The translations under genes were made by a program, and so were the position numbers. Shown in pieces: positions 1 through 7,529 of a DNA stretch of 12,050 nt. Origin of the DNA: Bacteroidales bacterium (GTDB lineage Bacteria; Bacteroidota; Bacteroidia; Bacteroidales; Dysgonomonadaceae); contig JAAYFR010000079.1 in the NCBI GenBank assembly GCA_012728155.1, forward strand, positions 1-12,050. Reading direction: 5' to 3'. Positions within the stretch are counted from its first letter, which is position 1; each line of letters starts with the position of its first letter. The notes beneath the pieces were generated by a model, which was not told the DNA's origin, ran no database searches, and saw only the letters and a program-made list of their open reading frames with translations.

Positions 1-2
1 TC

Positions 3-1157
3 AACCTTGATGGGAAAGATTATGCTTATTATCTCGAGCAGGCGGCTGCCGCAGCAGAAGAGTTGATCAATAAAAGCCCCTATAAACTTTATTCTACCGG
101 TAATCCGAATAAGGATTATTTGATGCTTTTTGCGCAAGAGAACGCCAGCGTGGATGAGTATATTCTTGCCATAAAATTTGATTATAGCCTTGGGATTTAT
201 CATAATGCCACGGCACATACCGTGGTGGCTACTCAAGGACGTCCAGGCGTGACAAGAAAGATGATAAACAGCTATTTGAAAAAGGATGGATCGACTTTCA
301 CCAATCAGGAGGGATGGCAGGAGATGGGCTTTATTGATGAGATGAAGAATCGCGATCCGCGTTTGGCGCAGAGCATTCGTACCCCCGGATATACAAGAAT
401 TGGGAAATCAGAAGTATTGCCACCAGATCTTAGTGGTAGTGTTACCGGCTATCATCCTGTTAAATTCGTTCAGGATCCAACTGCTTCAGGAGGTAATGTT
501 GACCGTAACGACAGATCGACATGTGACCTTCCGGTATTCCGATTTGGTGAAGTGCTTCTTAATTATGCAGAGGCAAAAGCAGAGTTGGGAACATTGACAC
601 AGGCCGACCTTGATAATTCTATTAATAAGCTTAGGGGAAGGGTGGGTATGCCCAATCTAAATATCCAGTCAGCAAATGCCAATCCCGACTGGTATCTTTC
701 CTCTGCCGAATATGGCTATACAAATGTTTCCGGATCGAACAAAGGCGTAATACTTGAGATTCGTAGAGAACGAGCAGTAGAACTTACCCAAGAAGGTTTC
801 CGATTTGACGACTTGGTGAGATGGAAAGCGGGCTACGCTATTGATCAGGACTTATATGGCATCTATTTTAAAAGTGCGGGAGAGTATGATCTTACAGGAG
901 ATGGTGTGGCTGATGTAGTTCTTTATGAGGAAGGCACTCCTAAACCTTCGGCTGCAAGCGGTGTTCAGGTACTAGAGATTGGAAAAGATATTCTTCTTAC
1001 CGAAAAAGATAAGGGTTATATATATTATCACAAAAATATAGCAAGGACTAAATTCTCTGAGGTGAGAGACTATTTTTATCCGATTCCTATCAACGAGCGC
1101 TCACTCAACAAGAATCTTACCCAGAATCCGGGGTGGAGTGATGGTCTTGATTTTTAA
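3..1157 (+). CDS. RagB/SusD family nutrient-binding outer-membrane lipoprotein, C-terminal part (5' end outside window)
   Basis: The open frame runs in from the left edge, so the N-terminus with its signal peptide and lipid cysteine is missing; about 384 residues are visible of a family usually around 500-600. SusD proteins sit on the cell surface as lids on SusC TonB-dependent transporters and bind oligosaccharides or other nutrients. Family landmarks are clear. The visible part opens with a helix rich in Ala (YYLEQAAAAAEELIN). A helix RFGEVLLNYAEAKAELG lies near nt 540-590, followed by a stretch of the 'LRGRVGMP' type. The hallmark RRERAVELTQEGFRFDDLVRW lies near nt 760-828, and the C-terminal YFYPIPINE...QNPGW ends the protein. 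A TTG at 63 is not the start, because the frame is open upstream with good SusD-like sequence. A SusC gene is expected just upstream. The next lipoprotein gene follows after 30 nt, so they are probably co-transcribed. Substrate cannot be read from the sequence. Confidence 0.95.
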   Translation, partial: NLDGKDYAYYLEQAAAAAEELINKSPYKLYSTGNPNKDYLMLFAQENASVDEYILAIKFDYSLGIYHNATAHTVVATQGRPGVTRKMINSYLKKDGSTFTNQEGWQEMGFIDEMKNRDPRLAQSIRTPGYTRIGKSEVLPPDLSGSVTGYHPVKFVQDPTASGGNVDRNDRSTCDLPVFRFGEVLLNYAEAKAELGTLTQADLDNSINKLRGRVGMPNLNIQSANANPDWYLSSAEYGYTNVSGSNKGVILEIRRERAVELTQEGFRFDDLVRWKAGYAIDQDLYGIYFKSAGEYDLTGDGVADVVLYEEGTPKPSAASGVQVLEIGKDILLTEKDKGYIYYHKNIARTKFSEVRDYFYPIPINERSLNKNLTQNPGWSDGLDF

Positions 1158-1187
1158 ATTTAACTTTTCAATTTAAAAAATATAATT

Positions 1188-2699
1188 ATGAAGTTTTTAA
1201 GATATACATATTCAGTCCTCATTCTGATGGCATTTCTTTTTTCTTTCGCAAGTTGCGAGGAGGAGGGATCAAGCCTTTCGCAGGCTGTTTTGGCAAGTGC
1301 CAGCTCCTTAAGTTTCGAGGGCACCGGTAGTGCGCCACAGATCATTACTGTCTACGCAGATGCAGACTGGTTGACGGAAGTACCGGAGTGGATAACTGTT
1401 ACTCCAACTTCAGGAAGTGGTGTGATGGATGTGACGATTTCTGTCTCTGAAAATATGCGTGGTGGAGCGTTGGATAATCCCAGAAAAGATGTTGTTGTTT
1501 TTAAGGGAGAGACACTTGCCAGCCGTGCGTCGGTAATTGTGATTCAGGCAGGTGACAAATATAGGGATGTAAAAGATTATTCAGTTGGAGAGTTGGTTGC
1601 TTTGGCGGATGAGACGGTAGTATCTGTCCCCAATGTCACTGTAATGGCGCTAACAACGTCGGGATTTATTGTGACAGACGAACAAAAGACCAATAACGTC
1701 TATGTGCTGAGTGAAGCAGTAGTAGAGTTAGGAGACAAGATCTCGATCATGGGAGACAAGTCTTCCAATTCACAAAAACTTCCTCTTATAGAAGCTGATA
1801 AGATTGATATTGTCTCTTCGGGAGGGGTTGTTGCCTATCCAGAACCTAAGGATATAACTACGGACGTGGATAAATATAACGCTACTTCGAGAGAATTTAT
1901 TGCAGTAAGCGGTATTTTAAATGGAAATAACGTTGCTGTGGCAGATGCCAATTATACGATAAGCCTTGTTGATGTACCATTATCCCTGAATCTTGGAGAG
2001 ATGAAAGGTCATCGTGTGGTAGTCAAGGGCTATTTTGATGGGCTGGCTGCCCCGGTACTTAAAGTTTTGGTTGCTGATATCGAGGATAATGGTATAGCTA
2101 AGGATATCTATTTCTTCGAAGATTTCGAGTGGCTTGATCCTTGGTCAGTAGCCGGAAATGCCGGACGAACTGTGGAAACAGACAACCTCAGTGCCACAGC
2201 TCCTCAGATTGTAACTCCAAAAGTGGATGGCAAATCATCGCTTGACGCCCTCCTTGAGAGAGGTTATGCATTCCTGCGTGTCACCCCCACATCTACGCAA
2301 GCAAGCGAATGTATTTATCTCCAACAAAATTACCTGAAGTTCGGAAAAACAGGCTATCAGGCTGGTATCATTCTTCCGAAGCTTGCACAGGATATTCCTT
2401 CTGGCGTCACTCCTTCAATCTCTTTCGATTGGTGTCCGATGAGACAGGGATCTGGCGTGATTGACCCTGTCAACCTGATTGTGATCGTTAAAAACGGGAG
2501 TGATGAGGCGGAATTCACGATACCTGTGGCAGGCTTTGAGAACGGTCGCAAACTCGAATGGATTAGGGCTGAAGTAGAACTTGCCGGAGTTGCGCTCACC
2601 AAAGAGACCCAGATCACCATTCGCCAGACCAACTGGCAGTTGTCTACGGCCAATCGCTATTTCCTCGATAATATCGAAATAAGTAGCTTGATTTATTGA
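1188..2699 (+). CDS. Putative surface glycan-binding lipoprotein with BACON-like and DUF5689-like domains
   Basis: The 503-residue product starts with a lipoprotein signal peptide (MKFLRYTYSVLILMAFLFSFASC). The lipid-bearing residue is C23, followed directly by Glu-Glu-Glu, an acidic stretch like the Bacteroidetes signal for export to the cell surface. Residues about 38-121 look like a BACON domain (beta-sandwich with WLTEVPEWITVTPTSG and a terminal 'VIVIQAGD'), a module linked to carbohydrate or mucin binding. Residues about 130-300 resemble DUF5689, apparently two OB-like beta domains (VSVPNVTVMALTTSGFIVTD; SGILNGNNVAVADANYTISL). Residues about 307-503 begin FFEDFEWLDPW and end NRYFLDNIEISSL, a pattern seen in C-terminal jelly-roll domains. 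No catalytic motif is visible. Lying immediately after SusD in the same direction, it occupies the SusE/SusF-like slot of a polysaccharide utilization locus. Domain names are from memory of the families; ligand unknown. A strong terminator follows. Confidence 0.88.
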   Translation: MKFLRYTYSVLILMAFLFSFASCEEEGSSLSQAVLASASSLSFEGTGSAPQIITVYADADWLTEVPEWITVTPTSGSGVMDVTISVSENMRGGALDNPRKDVVVFKGETLASRASVIVIQAGDKYRDVKDYSVGELVALADETVVSVPNVTVMALTTSGFIVTDEQKTNNVYVLSEAVVELGDKISIMGDKSSNSQKLPLIEADKIDIVSSGGVVAYPEPKDITTDVDKYNATSREFIAVSGILNGNNVAVADANYTISLVDVPLSLNLGEMKGHRVVVKGYFDGLAAPVLKVLVADIEDNGIAKDIYFFEDFEWLDPWSVAGNAGRTVETDNLSATAPQIVTPKVDGKSSLDALLERGYAFLRVTPTSTQASECIYLQQNYLKFGKTGYQAGIILPKLAQDIPSGVTPSISFDWCPMRQGSGVIDPVNLIVIVKNGSDEAEFTIPVAGFENGRKLEWIRAEVELAGVALTKETQITIRQTNWQLSTANRYFLDNIEISSLIY

Positions 2700-2722
2700 T
2701 AGGCTAAGATAGATATGTAAAG

Positions 2723-2778
2723 AAACTGAGGCAGTCTCAATGAAGTTGATCTTCATAATGAGATTGCCTCAGTTTTTT
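2723..2778. terminator. Strong bidirectional intrinsic terminator between convergent genes
   Basis: Arms AAACTGAGGCAGTCTCA (2723-2739) and TGAGATTGCCTCAGTTT (2759-2775) pair over their whole length with a single G-U wobble. The 19-nt loop contains a second hairpin, ATGAAG/CTTCAT with loop TTGAT. A T-run (2773-2778) follows on the + strand. On the - strand the stem is followed by TCTTTACAT, also T-rich. It therefore can end both the SusD/lipoprotein transcript and the convergent DeoR transcript. Confidence 0.92.
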
Positions 2779-2797
2779 GTTAAACCTGTTGGTAATA

Positions 2798-3568
2798 TCA
2801 GACAATGATTAATTGAATGCCATTCTCTTCTATTATTTCTTTCATCGATTCGGAAATTCCCGAATCAGTGACTATCGTGTCAATCTTGTCTAAATTGCAT
2901 ATTTTTCCAAAACCCTTTCTTCCGAACTTGGATGAGTCGCATAAAACAATGGTTTTGAGAGAGGCATTCATCATGGCGATATTAAGTTCCGCTTCTTCCA
3001 AATTGGAGGTGGTAACCCCAAATTCAGGATCTACACCATCTACTCCCAAAAAAAATTTAGAGCAGGTAATTCTCTCCAACAGGCTTGTTGTATAATTACC
3101 TATGACAGACATTGAACGAGTTCTATATTTTCCACCGAGTTGTAAGATATTGATGTTTTCTTTCTCTCCGAGAATGATGGATACTTTTAAAGAGGATGTG
3201 ACAATCTTTATCGGAGTTTGGCTTTCGATTTGTTCAGCAAAGGAACAGATTGTTGAACCGGAATTCATGACTACCGAATCATTTTTTTCTATTAAACGGG
3301 CAGCAGCTATGCCGATCCTGTTTTTTTCCATGATCAATATCTTTTCTTTTTCCGATACTGTTCGATCACCAATATGAGGATTGGTGGGACTGGCACCTCC
3401 GTGTATCCTGTATAGCAGCCCTTTTTCTTCTAATAGCTTTAAATCTTTTCTTGTTGTTACGGTAGTTATATCCAACTCATTGGCTATATCTGCAACCTTG
3501 ATAAATCCTTCTTTATTTAATTTATCGACAATATATTTATGTCTTTCTGCAATGCTTAGTATGCTCAT
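2798..3568 (-). CDS. DeoR/GlpR family transcriptional regulator
   Basis: The 256-residue product matches DeoR-family repressors in length and order of parts. An N-terminal winged helix-turn-helix spans about residues 6-57 (VADIANELDITTVTTRKDL, then the wing with HGGAS at 56-60). The C-terminal effector-binding DeoRC domain follows, with NSGST (102-106), LGGKYR (144-149), GVDGVD (175-180) and DSSKFGR (211-217); the last is shared with E. coli GlpR as I recall it. These proteins usually repress neighbouring catabolic genes and release DNA on binding a phosphorylated sugar or polyol. The frame is open to a TTG at 3598, but the ATG at 3568 is chosen: it gives the usual family N-terminus (MSILSIAERHKYI), and a - strand promoter candidate overlaps 3598. 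It is divergent from the G1P dehydrogenase gene, so a phosphoglycerol-type inducer is an attractive guess, not shown. Confidence 0.94.
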   Translation of the reverse strand: MSILSIAERHKYIVDKLNKEGFIKVADIANELDITTVTTRKDLKLLEEKGLLYRIHGGASPTNPHIGDRTVSEKEKILIMEKNRIGIAAARLIEKNDSVVMNSGSTICSFAEQIESQTPIKIVTSSLKVSIILGEKENINILQLGGKYRTRSMSVIGNYTTSLLERITCSKFFLGVDGVDPEFGVTTSNLEEAELNIAMMNASLKTIVLCDSSKFGRKGFGKICNLDKIDTIVTDSGISESMKEIIEENGIQLIIV

Positions 3569-3595
3569 CCTGTTTAAAATGTAATGATATGAGTG

Positions 3596-3627
3596 CAAAA
3601 TAAATGAAAATAATGTTATAAAGCAAA
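3596..3627 (-). promoter_or_regulatory. Candidate Bacteroidetes sigma promoter for the DeoR gene
   Basis: Read on the - strand, TTTG (3627-3624) is followed after 20 nt by TTATTTTG (3603-3596). This matches the Bacteroidetes housekeeping pattern TTTG-N19-21-TAnnTTTG at all but one position. Transcription would start near 3589, about 20 nt before the ATG at 3568, which also argues against the upstream TTG start at 3598. Confidence 0.5.
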
Positions 3628-3646
3628 TGTAATAAAGAAATCAATA

Positions 3647-3697
3647 ATTCTCCTTATTCTGTAAAAGCAAGAAAAAGAAATATAAATAAGGATGAAT
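3647..3697. promoter_or_regulatory. Inverted repeat in the divergent control region, possible DeoR operator
   Basis: ATTCTCCTTATT (3647-3658) and AATAAGGATGAAT (3685-3697) are reverse complements apart from one extra base in the right arm; the core TCCTTATT/AATAAGGA is perfect. The arms are 26 nt apart. The repeat sits between the - strand promoter candidate (3596-3627) and the + strand one (3729-3760), where a divergently encoded repressor would be expected to bind. There is no T-run, so it is not a terminator. In such AT-rich DNA a chance repeat is possible. Confidence 0.4.
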
Positions 3698-3706
3698 GGT
3701 AATAAT

Positions 3707-3727
3707 AAAAAAATTTTTTTAAAAAAA
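3707..3727. promoter_or_regulatory. A7-T7-A7 tract upstream of the operon promoter
   Basis: Seven A, seven T and seven A follow one another without interruption, ending one base before the TTTG (-33-like) element at 3729. Such phased A/T tracts stiffen or bend DNA and can act like an UP element; that role is inferred from position only. The surrounding 3569-3870 stretch is clearly richer in A/T than the flanking genes. Confidence 0.4.
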
Positions 3728-3728
3728 G

Positions 3729-3760
3729 TTTGTTGAAAAGAAAAAAATATCTTTTCTTTG
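3729..3760 (+). promoter_or_regulatory. Candidate Bacteroidetes sigma promoter for the G1PDH-GDPD-phosphatase-transporter operon
   Basis: TTTG (3729-3732) is followed after 20 nt by TTTCTTTG (3753-3760), one mismatch from TAnnTTTG. Transcription would start near 3767 and leave a leader of about 105 nt before GTG 3871 or 165 nt before ATG 3931. The leader contains a 7-bp inverted repeat, AGATGAT (3784-3790) and ATCATCT (3813-3819). A second, weaker -7-like box, CACTTTTG (3858-3865), has no matching -33 element. Confidence 0.5.
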
Positions 3761-3930
3761 CAAAACAGTGTGGTATTAAAAACAGATGATATTATTTTTT
3801 ATGCGTTAAGAAATCATCTCTTGATTAAATTGTAACTGGGTCAAAACGATCATTCAACACTTTTGGACCTGTGATAATTGAGAATTTGAGTAAATATTAT
3901 GATATATTAAGTACAATTGAAAAACAAATT

Positions 3931-5280
3931 ATGGTAGAAGTTTTATCTAAGATAGAAGAGGCATTAAGCGCGGCTGATGAAACAAAAGCTTTAATTATAG
4001 GAAATGGCGTGTTGTGCCGTGTTCCTCAATTATTCAAAGAGCAGTTTCCTGGGCAGACGGCAATTATTGTGGCCGACACCAATACCTACAGGGTTGCCGG
4101 TGAAGAGGTGGAGCATTTATTTCAGGAGGCTGGAATCATGCAAGAGAGATGTTTTATCTATACCGATAAGAATCTATATGCAGAATATGGATTCGTAGAG
4201 AAGTTGGTGGAGGTATTGAAAAAGACCGGTGCTATACCTGTTGCTGTGGGTTCCGGGACTATCAACGATTTGACGAAATTGGCCTCATACGAGACAAATC
4301 GGCGATATATGTGTGTGGCAACAGCAGCTTCGATGGATGGATATACAGCCTTTGGCGCATCTATTACTTATAACGGTGCGAAGCAGACTTTCAGTTGCCC
4401 TGCACCTCAGGCCTGTTTGGCCGATCTGGATATAATCGTAAACGCTCCACCCGAGATGACCGCTTCTGGATATGCCGATTTGTTCGCCAAGGTAACTGCT
4501 GGAGCAGACTGGATATTGTCGGATGCCTTAGGCGTGGAAAAAATTGACCCTCAATCTTGGAATATTGTGCAGGGTGGGTTACATGATGCGTTGGCCGATC
4601 CAAAGGAGATAAAGGAGGGAGACCTGTTGGCTGTTGAAAAACTGATTGAAGGTTTGATGTTGGGAGGATTTGCCATGCAAGCACATAAGACAAGCCGTCC
4701 CGCATCGGGTGCAGAGCATCAGTTCAGCCATTTGTGGAATATGGAGCACCATACCAATCATGGAGAGAATATTTCCCACGGCTTCCAAGTAGCCATTGGA
4801 ACGCTTTCTGTAACAGCTCTTTATGAGCTGTTTTTAGAAACACCGATTCATGAGTTGAATGTTCAATCTTGTGTTCATTCGTGGCCTACATTGGAAGAAT
4901 TGGAGAGAGATGCCGCAGAGAGATTCCGTAATACCGATTTTCCTGAGATTGGTGTGGTGGAGACAAGAGAAAAATATATTTCAAAAGAGGAATTATCAGA
5001 GCAATTACAATTGTTAAAAGAGAACTGGGAGGAGATCCGTTCGAGGCTCAAAAGACAATTGATTCCTTTTGCAGAGGTGAAAAAACGGTTGTCGCAGGTA
5101 GGGGCACCTGTCAATCCGGAAGATATCGGGGTAACCCGTGAATATTTGAGACAGTCATTTGTCCGCGCGCAATATATTCGGCGTCGCTTTACCATCCTTG
5201 ATATTGCGGTGAGGACAAATTTGCTGGATAGATGGCTCGATCAACTATTCGGAAAAGAGGGGGGTTGGGAAATAGAGTAA
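3931..5280 (+). CDS. sn-glycerol-1-phosphate dehydrogenase, AraM/EgsA type
   Basis: This cytoplasmic NAD(P)-dependent enzyme family interconverts dihydroxyacetone phosphate and sn-glycerol-1-phosphate and belongs to the iron-type alcohol dehydrogenase / dehydroquinate synthase fold. Counting from ATG 3931 (449 residues), the dinucleotide-binding AVGSGTINDL lies at 105-114 and ATAASMDGYTAFGA at 130-143. The three metal ligands are all present: D183 in GYADLFAKVTAGADW, H263 in SRPASGAEHQFSH, and H283 in ISHGFQVA. The C-terminal LSQVGAP..PEDIGVTREYL aligns with B. subtilis AraM as I recall it. Between H283 and that segment lies a charged helical stretch of roughly 90 residues, longer than in AraM (about 394 residues). 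The frame is also open from GTG 3871 (469 residues). ATG 3931 is preferred for its A-rich leader and because the first 20 extra residues resemble nothing in the family, but the choice is uncertain. It is first gene of a five-gene run; the GDPD begins 25 nt after its stop. Confidence 0.88.
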   Translation: MVEVLSKIEEALSAADETKALIIGNGVLCRVPQLFKEQFPGQTAIIVADTNTYRVAGEEVEHLFQEAGIMQERCFIYTDKNLYAEYGFVEKLVEVLKKTGAIPVAVGSGTINDLTKLASYETNRRYMCVATAASMDGYTAFGASITYNGAKQTFSCPAPQACLADLDIIVNAPPEMTASGYADLFAKVTAGADWILSDALGVEKIDPQSWNIVQGGLHDALADPKEIKEGDLLAVEKLIEGLMLGGFAMQAHKTSRPASGAEHQFSHLWNMEHHTNHGENISHGFQVAIGTLSVTALYELFLETPIHELNVQSCVHSWPTLEELERDAAERFRNTDFPEIGVVETREKYISKEELSEQLQLLKENWEEIRSRLKRQLIPFAEVKKRLSQVGAPVNPEDIGVTREYLRQSFVRAQYIRRRFTILDIAVRTNLLDRWLDQLFGKEGGWEIE

Positions 5281-5305
5281 ATAACTATTATTAATAGATA
5301 GAAAG

Positions 5306-6205
5306 ATGAGATACAGACAATTTAATTTCCTTTTTCTTACGCTTATATTATTGCTATTCAATCAATGCACGCAATCGCAGGAGAAAAAGAAAAGAGAGAA
5401 TGCGGATGAAACCTCTCTCCAACAGATTTTTGAATATAGGGGAGATGGTTCGGTAATTATCAGTGGCCATCGAGGTAACTGGCGTAACAGTATCTATCCG
5501 GATAATTCGCTGGAGGGAATGCAGTATGCTGCAAAACAGGTTCCGGGCATCTTTTTTGAGATAGATCCTCGATTGACAAAAGATAGCGTTGTGGTATTGA
5601 TGCATGATGCCACTATCGACAGGACTACCAATGGTAAAGGAAAATTGGCGGATTATAATTTTTCGGAGTTGGATACCATCAGACTGAAGGATGGCCTTGG
5701 AAACATAACAGCGTTTAAGATACCCACTTTGGAAGAGGTGATTAAATGGAGTATCGGTAAGGCGGTATTGAATTTGGACCGAAAGGATGTTCCGCATGAG
5801 ATGATCGTCGAACTGATAAAAAAATGTGATGCAGAACAGCATATTATGTTTACAGTACATAGTGGCGAGCAGGCAAAATTTTATTTTGATCGATTACCGG
5901 GAGCGATGCTTTCTGCCCATATCAGGAATGAAAAAGAGTATGACGATTATGCCAATGCAGCTGTTCCCTGGGAGAATATGATTGCTTATGTAGGGGCAAC
6001 TATTAATGAAAATAATCGAGAGCTGGTCGATAAACTCCGTCAGCATGGTGTACGCTGTATGATTTCTGTGTCACCTACTCACGATCGACTGGAGAGTGCG
6101 GAGGAACGTGCTGTAAAATATGAAGAGGAACTTTGGCGATATCCGGATATTATAGAAACGGATTATCCTGTTGAACTATGGAAGGTGATACAACAGAGAC
6201 AATAG
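5306..6205 (+). CDS. Glycerophosphodiester phosphodiesterase family lipoprotein
   Basis: The 299-residue product carries a lipoprotein-type signal peptide (hydrophobic LFLTLILLLFNQC, lipid C21) and so should act in the periplasm or at a membrane surface. The GDPD TIM-barrel signature is intact: HRGNW (H55, R56), NSLEG with E70, FFEIDPRLTKD (E85, D87), and MHDATIDRTTNGKG (catalytic pair H55 and H100). The usual 'NIEIK'-like strand reads LNLDRK, with Asp158 where many relatives have Glu. Enzymes of this family hydrolyse glycerophosphodiesters to glycerol phosphate plus an alcohol, using a divalent metal. Placed 25 nt after the glycerol-phosphate dehydrogenase gene, it fits release of phosphoglycerol from phospholipid head groups, teichoic-acid-like polymers or decorated glycans. 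Its own transcript start is not evident, so it is probably in the operon. Stereochemistry of the product (G1P or G3P) cannot be told from sequence. Confidence 0.92.
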   Translation: MRYRQFNFLFLTLILLLFNQCTQSQEKKKRENADETSLQQIFEYRGDGSVIISGHRGNWRNSIYPDNSLEGMQYAAKQVPGIFFEIDPRLTKDSVVVLMHDATIDRTTNGKGKLADYNFSELDTIRLKDGLGNITAFKIPTLEEVIKWSIGKAVLNLDRKDVPHEMIVELIKKCDAEQHIMFTVHSGEQAKFYFDRLPGAMLSAHIRNEKEYDDYANAAVPWENMIAYVGATINENNRELVDKLRQHGVRCMISVSPTHDRLESAEERAVKYEEELWRYPDIIETDYPVELWKVIQQRQ

Positions 6206-6281
6206 ACCCTTTCGGAAATATTTATTCTCAAGCAGAAATTATTATCGATCTTAAAACAGCAGCAGGATATTAAAGTAAACC

Positions 6282-6294
6282 AAAAAAAAAAAAA
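6282..6294 (+). repeat. A13 homopolymer at the phosphatase start codon
   Basis: Thirteen consecutive A residues run up to and include the A of the ATG at 6294. A-rich leaders are normal translation enhancers in Bacteroidetes, but an uninterrupted run this long is also prone to length change by slippage, which would alter leader spacing but not the reading frame. The rest of the 88-nt gap after the GDPD shows no promoter or terminator that I can support. Confidence 0.85.
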
Positions 6295-7529
6295 TGACAC
6301 CCAAGAAAATTCTCCTTTTGAATTTGTTATTGCTTCTCAACGCATCACTAATCGAGGCACAGAGTACATTACAATATTCTCCGGGGACAGAGCCCTCCAA
6401 TAGTTTCCCAAAACCTCGCATTGCTTGCGGTCCGTGGATACAGGCAGCAGGTGAAACAGAGTTCACGGTTGTATGGGAAACCAATGTCCCATGCATATCA
6501 TGGGTAGAGGTGGCACCCGATGATGGCACGAATTTTTATGCTACGGAACGCCCAAAGTATTACGAATCGAGGTATGGACGCCGTCCGGTATCAACGCTGC
6601 ACCACGTTCGAATTAAGGATTTACAAGGTGGAACCAGATACCGGTATCGCGTCTTCCAGCAAGCATTGTTGCTCGATGAGGGGAATAAGCGTATGATTTT
6701 TGGAGAAGCTTATGGTAATGATTTCAATTTCACAAAAATAGAGTTCAAAACCAAAACGTTAGATCCATCACGTTCAGAATCTCGCTTCACAATGGTAAAC
6801 GATATTCATGGTGAAGACTCTCTTTTCCGGCGATTAACTAAAGATGTAGTAAAAGAGAAAATTGATTTTGTTATTTTTAATGGTGACATGCTTTCGCAAA
6901 TAGAATCAACGCAACAAATCGTTGATGGTTACATGAAATCGGCAAGTGAGCTTTTCTCCCCATTCATTCCGATTTTTGCCGTTCGCGGCAATCATGAACA
7001 TAGGGGATCGGCCTCTTATGACTATATGCGTTGGTTCCCTACATCCACCAATGAACCCTATTACACTTTCCGTGATGGACCGGCATTTTATATTGCGATG
7101 GATTGCGGAGAAGACAAACCTGATAACGACATCCGCTATTACGGACTTTCACTTACTGACCAAGTACGGGAAGAGCAAGCAGAATGGTTGAAGCAGGTAG
7201 TAGCTTCAGATGAATTTAAATCGGCTCCTGTAAAAATCGTAATTCTGCACATTCCACCTTACTCGAAGGGAACTCAGTGGCACGGGATGCGTGAAATTAA
7301 CCGCCTGTTTATGCCCATACTCAATAGTGCAGGTATAGATTTAATGTTGAGTGGACATCTGCATTCACACCACTATCTCGAAAAAGGGACGACAGACAAT
7401 AATTTTCCTATCCTGATAAATTCCAATAAAACACGTCTTGATGCGATCATCGATAAAGAGAGGATAAATCTGAAGATTGTAGACGCTGACGGGAAGATAG
7501 TACATAATTATTTAATTAAGAATGATTGA
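6294..7529 (+). CDS. Secreted calcineurin-like metallophosphatase with N-terminal purple-acid-phosphatase-type Fn3-like domain
   Basis: A Sec signal peptide (MTPKKILLLNLLLLLNASLIEAQ, likely cleaved after AQ) is followed at about residues 42-125 by a beta-sandwich like the N-terminal domain of purple acid phosphatases (GPWIQAAGETEFTVVWET... VRIKDLQGGTRYRYRV). Residues about 164-380 hold the metallophosphoesterase core with every canonical motif: NDIHG (D170, H172), NGD (D198), GNHE (N233, H234), the metal His in ILHIPP (H319), and GHLH (H355, H357). Such enzymes use a dinuclear metal site to cleave phosphomonoesters or some diesters. Length 411 residues is normal. The gene lies between the GDPD and the polyol transporter and overlaps the latter by 8 nt (ATGATTGA), so it is translationally coupled to it. 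A job in removing phosphate from the GDPD product before uptake is inferred from context; a phosphodiesterase role is also possible. Confidence 0.92.
   Translation: MTPKKILLLNLLLLLNASLIEAQSTLQYSPGTEPSNSFPKPRIACGPWIQAAGETEFTVVWETNVPCISWVEVAPDDGTNFYATERPKYYESRYGRRPVSTLHHVRIKDLQGGTRYRYRVFQQALLLDEGNKRMIFGEAYGNDFNFTKIEFKTKTLDPSRSESRFTMVNDIHGEDSLFRRLTKDVVKEKIDFVIFNGDMLSQIESTQQIVDGYMKSASELFSPFIPIFAVRGNHEHRGSASYDYMRWFPTSTNEPYYTFRDGPAFYIAMDCGEDKPDNDIRYYGLSLTDQVREEQAEWLKQVVASDEFKSAPVKIVILHIPPYSKGTQWHGMREINRLFMPILNSAGIDLMLSGHLHSHHYLEKGTTDNNFPILINSNKTRLDAIIDKERINLKIVDADGKIVHNYLIKND

Noticed and set aside
3569..3598. N-terminal extension of the DeoR regulator to TTG 3598.
   Set aside because: The extra ten residues are not typical of the family and overlap a promoter candidate; ATG 3568 gives the standard start.
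3858..3865. Second promoter (CACTTTTG) just before the dehydrogenase.
   Set aside because: No TTTG-like element at the right distance upstream.
4391..4705. Antisense open frames of about 100 codons inside the dehydrogenase gene, and similar ones inside other genes.
   Set aside because: They lie opposite clearly recognisable genes, show no family motifs and have composition typical of shadow frames.
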